From an uncultured Bacteroidota bacterium (GTDB lineage Bacteria > Bacteroidota > Bacteroidia > Bacteroidales > 4484-276), in the NCBI GenBank assembly GCA_903930725.1, contig CAIYZW010001070.1:1-10212 (forward strand): 10,212 bases of DNA, written 5' to 3'. This document shows, in pieces, positions 5,396 through 10,212 of this stretch; the stretch's first letter is position 1, and each line of letters begins with the position of its first letter. Both the position numbers and the translations under genes were made by a program. The notes beneath the pieces are model-generated. The model saw only the letters and a list, made by a program, of their open reading frames with translations, had not been told where the DNA came from and did not search any database.

Positions 5396-6853
5396 ATGAT
5401 AGAATTTGAAAAAAGCCGCGACGAAGAAGCTTTGCGTAATTATAACAATCTTAAAAATCAACTTGAACAAGCACTTAAAAGGGTTAAGCAGGCAAAGGAT
5501 TTCCGCGAAGCCAAAGGATTTTTGATTGAAGTACAGACAAGTTTTAAGGGATTGAAACTTTTAAAAGAAGACCGGGAAGAACTTTACGGGAAGTTACAGG
5601 ATTCGTTTGCCGAAATCAATAAAAAAATCGAAGACGAGCGTGTTGATTTTAACAATCAGGCCTTACAAAATTATTCGCTCATTAAAGAAAAGGTTGATGA
5701 AGCCTTGTTCCTGGCCAGCCATCCAAAGGATTTTAAGGAAACCTGGGATTTTTTGATTGAGGTACAAAACCTGTTTAAAGGAGCCAAATTGTTGCGCGAA
5801 CATCGCGAAAACCTATATGCCCGGCTACAGGAAGCTTTTGTAAAAATTAAAGGGTTCCGCGAAATCGAACAATCTGGTTTTGAAAAAGAGAGTGCTCAGA
5901 ATTATGTCCAAATCAGGCAAGTTGTGGAGGAAGCCATCAGTCAGGCCAGTCAAACCGACGATTTCAGGATAGCAAAAGACATGCTCATCAAGGCACAGAA
6001 CGAATTTCGTGCCCTTAAACTCACCAAAGAACAACGGGACGAATTGTATTCAAAATTGCAGGATGCATTTACTGAATTGAATCTCCGCCACGATCAGGCT
6101 TCGGAAAAAATCCGTCAGGATGCCGATGAACAGTACAATTTATTCGAACCCAGAGCGCGCGACATTTTAAAAAGAGCCGGCGAATCAACCGAGTTTCACC
6201 AGATTCGAACCGACCTCAAAGAAATTCAGGCCAAAATCAGGGATTCTGTTCTGATGAAGGAACAAAGAGATACTTTGCGAACGGTCCTTCAGGAAGCTTT
6301 TGAAACCCTTAATTTACGCCAGGACGACGAAAAATATTCGTTCGAACACGATGCCCAGGATAATTATAAAAATCTTAAAGCGATGGTGAACGATGGTCTT
6401 AAACAGGCCGAAGAAAGCATCGAATACAAGGAAACGCGGGAATATCTTAAAAAAATCCAATCCGAATTTAAAGGTATAAAACTCATCCGGGAGCAACGCG
6501 AAGAACTCTATTCGCGCCTGCAATCGGCTTTTGAAATCCTAAACAAACGGGTTGACGAATATTTTCATGAAAAGAAAAAGAACTGGGAAGTGAAGATGCA
6601 ATACAAGCTTTCGGCGCTTTCGACAGATATTTTTGAACTTGGCGAATCACTCGAAAAAGACTTTGAAACCTTGCAGGAGTTGGAAGACCACCTCGACATT
6701 ATCGAAGCTTCAGGCAGAGATACCGGCGCTGGCTTAGGTTTGAAGGCAAGGATTTCGTCAACCAGGATTGCCATCGAAAAAAAGAAAAATCAGATCAAAA
6801 ACATGGAATTAGAAATGAATGACCTGAAAAACCGCTTGGAACCGGAGGAATAA
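5396..6853 (+). CDS. Helical protein with five 77-residue tandem repeats (DUF349-like) and a coiled-coil tail
   Basis: A 485-residue soluble, highly charged, almost wholly helical protein with no signal peptide. Residues 10-394 form five consecutive repeats of exactly 77 residues without gaps (10-86, 87-163, 164-240, 241-317, 318-394). Each repeat has N/Q-Y near position 6-7, D/E-F/Y near 26-27, L-I-x-x-Q around 34-38, F-K-x-x-K-L at about 41-46, then a conserved K/R-E-x-R-E/D-x-L-Y-x-x-L-Q-x-A/S-F ending. That last block recalls DUF349 repeats, but the usual tryptophan is missing. Residues 395-485 are a different coiled coil with a GRDTGAGLGL hinge (446-455) and a K/E-rich end. It is probably cotranscribed with dtd and ends 10 bases from the convergent OsmC gene. 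Function is unknown; a scaffold or nucleic-acid/ribosome-associated role is speculative. Confidence 0.85.
   Translation: MIEFEKSRDEEALRNYNNLKNQLEQALKRVKQAKDFREAKGFLIEVQTSFKGLKLLKEDREELYGKLQDSFAEINKKIEDERVDFNNQALQNYSLIKEKVDEALFLASHPKDFKETWDFLIEVQNLFKGAKLLREHRENLYARLQEAFVKIKGFREIEQSGFEKESAQNYVQIRQVVEEAISQASQTDDFRIAKDMLIKAQNEFRALKLTKEQRDELYSKLQDAFTELNLRHDQASEKIRQDADEQYNLFEPRARDILKRAGESTEFHQIRTDLKEIQAKIRDSVLMKEQRDTLRTVLQEAFETLNLRQDDEKYSFEHDAQDNYKNLKAMVNDGLKQAEESIEYKETREYLKKIQSEFKGIKLIREQREELYSRLQSAFEILNKRVDEYFHEKKKNWEVKMQYKLSALSTDIFELGESLEKDFETLQELEDHLDIIEASGRDTGAGLGLKARISSTRIAIEKKKNQIKNMELEMNDLKNRLEPEE
5423..6577 (+). repeat. Five in-frame 231-base coding repeats
   Basis: Units at 5423-5653, 5654-5884, 5885-6115, 6116-6346 and 6347-6577 each encode 77 residues and align without gaps. 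Identity is clear at protein level but low at DNA level, so the duplications are old. Unit 4 is the most divergent (IRDSVLMKEQRD in place of FKG-KL-KE-RE). Confidence 0.85.
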
Positions 6854-6863
6854 ATTTTCCGTA

Positions 6864-7268
6864 TCAGAAATTAAAAACAAAAGTTTTTTTCAGATCGGGA
6901 TGCAGGCTTTGGTTTACCGGACAGGAATCAGCAGCAACACGGATAAACTTCTTTTCCTTTTCGGAATAATTGTTTTGAGGGAAATTAAATTCAACAACCA
7001 CTTCACCCACACGCCGCGGGTTTGATGCCATAATTTTAGTGATTTTTACTTCTGTACCATCAATATTAAAACCATGCTCGTTGGCAGCAATTCCCATGAT
7101 GGTGAGCGCACAGCTACCGAGCGAAGTTGCCAGCAAATCGGTTGGCGAAAATTCTTCACCACGGCCTTTGTTATCGAGCGGAGCATCGGTAATGAGCTCG
7201 TTTCCCGAATTTACATGATGCGCTTTGGTGCGCAAACCGCCGATGTATTGTGTTCTGACTGTTTCCAT
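6864..7268 (-). CDS. OsmC/Ohr family protein (thiol peroxidase-like)
   Basis: A 134-residue OsmC-superfamily protein; members reduce organic hydroperoxides with a cysteine pair, and the fold is a cytosolic dimer. Both redox cysteines are present: SLGSCALT (C53, start of the central helix) and DSCPVNQSL (C116). The conserved FSPTDLLATSLGSC stretch (40-53) is clear, as are the N-terminal strands METVRTQYIGGLRTKAHH and the APLDNKGRGEEF loop with its active-site arginine/glutamate. The ATG at 7268 is used; the longer frame starts with TTG. It lies just downstream of the terminator of the cysteine-rich gene and has TATTTTTG about 19 bases upstream, so it is probably transcribed alone. OsmC, Ohr and YhfA-like subgroups cannot be told apart confidently. 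Confidence 0.92.
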   Translation of the reverse strand: METVRTQYIGGLRTKAHHVNSGNELITDAPLDNKGRGEEFSPTDLLATSLGSCALTIMGIAANEHGFNIDGTEVKITKIMASNPRRVGEVVVEFNFPQNNYSEKEKKFIRVAADSCPVNQSLHPDLKKTFVFNF

Positions 7269-7286
7269 TTTAGATTTATTTTTTGA

Positions 7287-7294
7287 CAAAAATA
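7287..7294 (-). promoter_or_regulatory. Weak candidate -7 element for the OsmC gene
   Basis: The minus strand reads TATTTTTG, fitting TAnnTTTG, 19 bases before the ATG at 7268. It follows directly after the T-tract of the upstream terminator, and the -33 region falls in the GC stem, so support is limited. Confidence 0.3.
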
Positions 7295-7296
7295 TC

Positions 7297-7323
7297 AAAA
7301 AAAAACCCCGCCGAGGGGCGGGG
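7297..7323 (-). terminator. Strong intrinsic terminator after the cysteine-rich gene
   Basis: Plus-strand CCCCGCC (7306-7312) pairs with GGCGGGG (7317-7323), a 7-bp all-GC stem with a GAGG loop. On the minus strand the stem is followed by nine T residues (plus-strand A-run 7297-7305). It lies about 45 bases past the stop at 7366 and insulates the OsmC gene. Confidence 0.9.
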
Positions 7324-7365
7324 CCAAAAAAATGAAATGAAAAAATTATCTCTCTCTCTAACTAA

Positions 7366-7755
7366 TTACTTTTTGTCAGCGTCTGCTTTTTTATCAGTTG
7401 CAGTGTTTGTTGCACCTGCTTTTGATTTATCGCAACCTGCGCTTTTTGATTTATCGCAACAACTTGGTGATTTTGATTTATCGCAACTGGTTTTTACACC
7501 TTTATCGCAACTTGATTTTGTTGCTTTATCACAAGTTTTGGCACAACCATCGGTTTTAGTATTGGTGTTGGTGCTGGTTTTAGCTGCTTCAGCTTCTTTT
7601 TTCTTGTCTTGTTCCTGATAAACAGGTGAACTTTCGTCAGAAGCTACGCTTAATGTAACCTTTACTGCTTTTTCGATGATTGATGCATTGGCTACTGTGG
7701 TGAAACCTGCAAGAAGAAAAACTACCAAACTTAAACTTAAAATTACCTTTTTCAT
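7366..7755 (-). CDS. Exported cysteine-rich protein with CDK repeats, function unknown
   Basis: A 129-residue protein with a clear Sec signal peptide (MKKVILSLSLVVFLLAGFTTVANA, residues 1-24, with an A-N-A cleavage site). No lipobox cysteine is seen. The mature part has a short SIIEKAVKVTLSVAS segment, a lysine/glutamate stretch, a TNTNTKT linker, and then a block from about residue 70 with eight cysteines in CAKTCDK, SSCDK, TSCDK, PSCCDK and AGCDK units spaced by K/S/T residues, ending in an A/T/D/K-rich tail. The spacing suggests periplasmic metal binding or disulfide cross-linking (inference); no known family is recognised. The ATG at 7755 is preferred to an upstream non-ATG start. It is divergent from the histidine kinase, with two TAnnTTTG elements upstream and a strong terminator downstream. 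Confidence 0.85.
   Translation of the reverse strand: MKKVILSLSLVVFLLAGFTTVANASIIEKAVKVTLSVASDESSPVYQEQDKKKEAEAAKTSTNTNTKTDGCAKTCDKATKSSCDKGVKTSCDKSKSPSCCDKSKSAGCDKSKAGATNTATDKKADADKK
7421..7535 (-). repeat. Short direct repeats coding for the CDKS(K) motif
   Basis: The plus-strand 16-mer TTTGATTTATCGCAAC occurs exactly at 7421-7436, 7445-7460 and 7472-7487. A shorter copy TTTATCGCAAC is at 7501-7511 and a diverged one, TTTATCACAAG, at 7525-7535. They encode the C-D-K-S repeat on the minus strand. Near identity at DNA level points to recent expansion by slippage or unequal crossover. Confidence 0.85.
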
Positions 7756-7800
7756 AATTGTTAATTTATTTAATGATTTTTGATTTAAAAATTTATGCTG

Positions 7801-7822
7801 CAAACATACGCCACCAAAGGTA
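7801..7822 (-). promoter_or_regulatory. Two candidate -7 elements for the cysteine-rich gene
   Basis: On the minus strand TATGTTTG (7801-7808) and TACCTTTG (7815-7822) both fit TAnnTTTG. The first would give a leader of about 40 bases to the ATG at 7755. Neither has a TTG at exact -33 spacing. Activation by a bound regulator is possible given the repeats further upstream. Confidence 0.5.
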
Positions 7823-7840
7823 TCTGAAAAGTTAAAGGGT

Positions 7841-7870
7841 TGTTAATTACTGTTAATTAAATGTTAATTA
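7841..7870. promoter_or_regulatory. Three phased TGTTAATTA direct repeats (candidate response-regulator site)
   Basis: TGTTAATTA occurs at 7841-7849, 7851-7859 and 7862-7870, with starts 10 and 11 bases apart, so all copies lie on one face of the helix. Tandem half-sites at about 10-11 bp spacing are the usual binding layout of OmpR/PhoB-family regulators. The site is between the divergent cysteine-rich gene and the sensor kinase, 35-65 bases upstream of the kinase ATG. A related TTGTTAAT is at 7758-7765, just before the cysteine-rich start. Confidence 0.5.
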
Positions 7871-7893
7871 TTTTTTTAACACCGTGTGGGCGG

Positions 7894-7901
7894 TAATTTT
7901 G
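7894..7901 (+). promoter_or_regulatory. Possible -7 element abutting the kinase start
   Basis: TAATTTTG fits TAnnTTTG but ends only 4 bases before the ATG at 7906. If used, transcription would begin at or next to the A of the start codon, giving a leaderless mRNA. No -33 TTG is present at 19-21 bases, so an activator would be needed. A chance match is quite possible. Confidence 0.3.
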
Positions 7902-7905
7902 AAGC

Positions 7906-9213
7906 ATGAATCGAAGAACAATTCTGATAACAATAATCGTTACCACCCTGGCTTTAATGGGCGTGGTAATTACGCAGTTTTTCTGGGTAAAAAATGCCAT
8001 CGCTTTGCGTGGAGAGCAGTTTGACCAAACGGTAAGTATTGGGCTTAAACGCGTGGTGAATCAACTCACAACTTTGCAAAACGATACTTCGATAATCAGA
8101 AATTTTTGCGCTGCCACTTCTTCTGATATTTCGCTTCATTCACAATTCATCCATTCAATTGATCCTGCGCTGCTCGACTCGATGTTTAAAACTGAATTCA
8201 GGAATCTACAGGTTGATCAGGAATATTATTACGGGATTTTTGGAGAGACCGAAAACGCGTTTTTAACAGGTCGTTTTAAAGGTTTTGAAGACAAAATTCT
8301 TACATCCGATCATATTTTGGCCATTTCATGTATTTTCCAGCACGACCAATATAAAATCGGAATCTTGTTCCCCAATCAACCCAAATTTGTGTTACGAAGC
8401 ATGCAACTTTATATTGTTTTGTCGGCATTTTTCATCCTGGTAACTATTGGCAGTTTCTGGTTTGTGATTCATTCTCTTTTTAAACAGAAGAAACTATCCG
8501 AGATAAAAGCCGATTTTGTAAACAATATGACTCATGAGTTTAAAACGCCCATTTCGACAATCTCGGTAGCAAGCGAAATGCTGATGAAAGAAACAATATA
8601 TGAGAACCCCGAAAAGCTCCTTAAATACGCACACATTATTTACGACGAAAATGCCCGTTTGAAAAACCAGGTTGAGAAGGTTTTACAGGTTGCCATTCTC
8701 GATCGGGGCGATTATAAATTCAGAATCAGGGAACTTGATGTTCATGAGGTTTTGCGAGGAATTATCGAGAACTTTCAAATGATCATCAGTAAAACTGATG
8801 GTACTGTTTTTTCGCGGCTCAATGCTGCCAATCACATTATCGAAGCCGATCGCAGCCACTTTGCTAATGTTTTGCATAACCTTTTGGACAACGCAGATAA
8901 ATACTCGCAGGGAGTACCCGAAGTTACCGTTTCGACCTGGAGCAACCTTGCGGGGATTTTTATTTCGGTCGAAGATAAAGGCATTGGGATGGCCAGCGAA
9001 CACCTGCAGCACATTTTCAAAAAATTCCATCGTATTCCGACTGGCAACGTTCATGATGTTAAAGGTTTTGGAATAGGGTTGTTTTATGTAAAAACAATTG
9101 TTGAGGCACATGGAGGAAACATAAAAGTTAATAGCGATCCTGGTAAAGGAAGTAAGTTTACGCTGTTTTTCCCCTATAAAATGCCTGCTTCAAACATCAA
9201 CAGCGAAAATTAA
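7906..9213 (+). CDS. Sensor histidine kinase, RprX-like
   Basis: A 435-residue inner-membrane sensor kinase. Membrane helices are at about residues 6-28 and 166-192, enclosing a periplasmic domain of roughly 135 residues with no recognised sensor fold. There is no HAMP domain between the second helix and HisKA. The HisKA motif NNMTHEFKTPISTIS (206-220) contains the phospho-acceptor H210. The ATP-binding domain has the N box HNLLDNADKYS (324-334), G1 EDKGIGM (356-362), the F box around FKKFHRI (371-377), G2 KGFGIGLFYVK (386-396) and G3 PGKGSKFTLFFP (412-423). The layout and the partner resemble the RprX/RprY system of Bacteroides and Porphyromonas; orthology is not proven. The regulator gene follows 112 bases downstream under its own promoter. 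The divergent cysteine-rich exported protein is a possible target or signal partner (inference). Confidence 0.93.
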   Translation: MNRRTILITIIVTTLALMGVVITQFFWVKNAIALRGEQFDQTVSIGLKRVVNQLTTLQNDTSIIRNFCAATSSDISLHSQFIHSIDPALLDSMFKTEFRNLQVDQEYYYGIFGETENAFLTGRFKGFEDKILTSDHILAISCIFQHDQYKIGILFPNQPKFVLRSMQLYIVLSAFFILVTIGSFWFVIHSLFKQKKLSEIKADFVNNMTHEFKTPISTISVASEMLMKETIYENPEKLLKYAHIIYDENARLKNQVEKVLQVAILDRGDYKFRIRELDVHEVLRGIIENFQMIISKTDGTVFSRLNAANHIIEADRSHFANVLHNLLDNADKYSQGVPEVTVSTWSNLAGIFISVEDKGIGMASEHLQHIFKKFHRIPTGNVHDVKGFGIGLFYVKTIVEAHGGNIKVNSDPGKGSKFTLFFPYKMPASNINSEN

Positions 9214-9228
9214 ACTATTGCTGATCTG

Positions 9229-9264
9229 AATTGTTAAAGGGTTATAGACCGGATTTTAACAATT
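9229..9264. promoter_or_regulatory. 10-bp perfect inverted repeat at the regulator promoter (candidate autoregulatory operator)
   Basis: AATTGTTAAA (9229-9238) and TTTAACAATT (9255-9264) are exact reverse complements with a 16-base spacer. The right arm overlaps the -33 TTG (9263-9265) of the response-regulator promoter. The arm shares TTGTTAA with motifs upstream of the kinase. No T-run follows, so it is not an obvious terminator for the kinase gene. Confidence 0.55.
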
Positions 9265-9293
9265 GATTCTGTATTAGAAATAGTGTACATTTG
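9263..9293 (+). promoter_or_regulatory. Bacteroidota-type promoter of the response regulator
   Basis: TTG at 9263-9265, a 20-base spacer, then TACATTTG at 9286-9293: a full match to the TTG-N19-21-TAnnTTTG promoter. Transcription would start near 9298-9300, about 26 bases before the ATG at 9326. This is the best promoter in the window and implies that the regulator can be made independently of the kinase. Confidence 0.75.
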
Positions 9294-9325
9294 TTTTTTT
9301 TGATTACGACTGAAAAAAATGTTTT

Positions 9326-10048
9326 ATGGATAAAAATTTGTTTTCGATTCTGTTGGTTGAAGATGATCCAAACTTAAGCTCGGTATTAGAGGATTATCTC
9401 GAAATGCTTGGTTATCCCACCACGCATTGCAAAAATGGCGAGGAGGGGTTGGAAGAATTTAAAAAAGCTCATTTCGATCTGTGCGTCCTCGATGTGATGA
9501 TGCCCAAAAAAGATGGTTTTGCCCTTGCCGAAGATATCCGAAAAATAAATGCCGAAGTTCCTATCATTTTTTTAACAGCAAAATCCCTCAAAGACGACCG
9601 CATCAAGGGTTTTCAGATCGGCTGCGACGATTACATCACCAAACCTTTCAGCACCGAAGAACTGAGCCTTCGTATTAAAGCTATCCTCAAAAGATGTGCT
9701 GTCCGAACGCCAAACAATAATTCATCGCTCGACGGGACATACAGACTTGGCATCTTTACTTTCGATTATGTGAACATGGTTCTTAAATCGGTGCATGGCG
9801 AAAAACATCTTACCCGTAAAGAATCCGGGCTGTTGAAACTTTTGTGCGAATATCAAAACCAGTTGCTGCCGCGCGACGTTGCTCTAAACAAAGTTTGGGG
9901 TGGTAGCGATTATTTTATTGGCCGAAGCATGGACGTTTTTATTGCCAAACTGAGGAAATCGCTGAGCGAGGATCCAAGAATATTAATTACCAACGTTCAT
10001 GGGTCGGGATTTAAACTTTCGGTGGACGAAAATAGAACAACCGAATAA
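9326..10048 (+). CDS. OmpR/PhoB-family response regulator, RprY-like
   Basis: A 240-residue cytosolic DNA-binding regulator. The receiver domain (about 6-124) has the acidic pocket VEDD (11-14), phospho-acceptor D56 in CVLDVMMPKKDGF (53-65), T84 in FLTAKSLKDDRIKGF (82-96) and K106 in DYITKPFS (102-109). The C-terminal winged helix (about 138-232) has LTRKESGLLKLLC (162-174), the recognition-helix region GRSMDVFIAKLRKSL (199-213) and the wing ITNVHGSGFKL (221-231). It matches the pattern of RprY in Bacteroides and Porphyromonas, including VMMPKKDGF and RSMDV-I-KLRK. The ATG at 9326 is the only in-frame start fitting the receiver; an ATG at 9319 is out of frame. The histidine kinase directly upstream is its likely partner, and the flanking TTGTTAA sites are its candidate targets. 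Confidence 0.95.
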   Translation: MDKNLFSILLVEDDPNLSSVLEDYLEMLGYPTTHCKNGEEGLEEFKKAHFDLCVLDVMMPKKDGFALAEDIRKINAEVPIIFLTAKSLKDDRIKGFQIGCDDYITKPFSTEELSLRIKAILKRCAVRTPNNNSSLDGTYRLGIFTFDYVNMVLKSVHGEKHLTRKESGLLKLLCEYQNQLLPRDVALNKVWGGSDYFIGRSMDVFIAKLRKSLSEDPRILITNVHGSGFKLSVDENRTTE

Positions 10049-10199
10049 AATACAGCCTATTCATTTTATCGCCAACGGAAGTATAAAACCGTCATTGAGC
10101 CGGGTTTGTTTATGTGTTTTTGCCAGCGTTCGCAAATAAGTTATCCTTTGCCAGCTTCGGATTATTTATTTTTACAGCCTGATTAAAATAGATTAGACG

Positions 10200-10212
10200 A
10201 TGAATATCCTGA
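10200..10212 (+). CDS. Possible start of a further gene (cut by the right edge)
   Basis: ATG at 10200 opens a frame reading M-N-I-L before the window ends. The preceding 150 bases (10049-10199) hold no other gene; they contain a near -7 element TA-TCC-TTTG (10143-10151, one base too long) and two copies of TTTGCCAGC (10119-10127 and 10147-10155). Nothing can be said about the product. Confidence 0.3.

Noticed and set aside
7297..7325. GC-rich hairpin considered as a riboswitch or operator for the OsmC gene
   Set aside because: A 7-bp GC stem followed by nine T residues on the minus strand is fully explained as the terminator of the cysteine-rich gene.
7283..7618. Plus-strand frame with repeated DLSQ and a VLVLVLVL stretch
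   Set aside because: It is the antisense of the CDK and TNTNTKT repeats of the cysteine-rich gene and of its terminator; the repetitive peptide is a by-product.
8683..9111. Minus-strand 142-codon frame inside the kinase gene
   Set aside because: It lies wholly opposite the ATP-binding domain of the kinase, which has all expected motifs; no family resemblance in the antisense product.
10119..10155. Direct repeat TTTGCCAGC (10119-10127 and 10147-10155) before the last partial gene
   Set aside because: A single 9-base repeat 28 bases apart with no further structure; chance cannot be excluded, so it is only noted with the partial gene.
1..10212. CRISPR arrays, tRNA/rRNA genes, insertion sequences, phage or defence systems
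   Set aside because: No regularly spaced repeats with unique spacers, no tRNA-like or rRNA-like segments, and no transposase, integrase or defence-type proteins apart from the toxin-antitoxin pair.

Overview
The window looks like chromosome from a Bacteroidota bacterium, probably a member of or near the Bacteroidales/Marinilabiliales. The base composition is moderately AT-rich. Several gene starts are preceded by TAnnTTTG, the -7 element of the Bacteroidota sigma factor, and Shine-Dalgarno sequences are mostly absent. The phytoene desaturase, the SRPBCC protein and the RprX/RprY-like two-component pair all read like Bacteroidota family members. No rRNA, tRNA, CRISPR array or insertion sequence was seen, and no gene-free stretch exceeds 300 bases.

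Left third (1-3412, minus strand): a pigment and membrane-lipid style cluster. In transcription order it holds an SRPBCC-fold protein, a small DUF1475-like membrane protein, an unrecognised 87-residue protein, a DUF1295 (steroid 5-alpha-reductase-like) membrane enzyme, a minus-strand terminator, an unrecognised 92-residue membrane protein, and a CrtI-type phytoene desaturase that runs off the left edge. The carotenoid step is firm. The role of the small membrane proteins is not known.

Middle (3529-6853): a compact RelE/ParE-type toxin-antitoxin pair (minus) lies beside pdxJ (vitamin B6 synthesis, minus). pdxJ is divergent from dtd (D-aminoacyl-tRNA deacylase, plus), with the two -7 elements only 8 bases apart. 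dtd is followed, probably in the same transcript, by a gene for a 485-residue helical protein made of five consecutive repeats of exactly 77 residues plus a coiled-coil tail.

Right third (6864-10212): an OsmC-family peroxidase-like protein (minus), then a secreted cysteine-rich protein with CDK repeats (minus) closed by a strong GC-rich terminator. Divergent from the latter is a sensor histidine kinase and, after a gap with its own promoter, an OmpR-family response regulator (RprX/RprY type). The non-coding DNA around this pair carries related TTGTTAA motifs: three helically phased TGTTAATTA direct repeats upstream of the kinase, and a perfect 10-bp inverted repeat overlapping the -33 element of the regulator. 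An 11-base word, GTTAAAGGGTT, occurs in both regions. This suggests autoregulation and possible co-control of the divergent cysteine-rich gene.

The strongest candidates for something undescribed are the 77-residue repeat protein, the cysteine-rich exported protein with the linked regulatory sites, and the two small unknown proteins in the carotenoid/lipid cluster.
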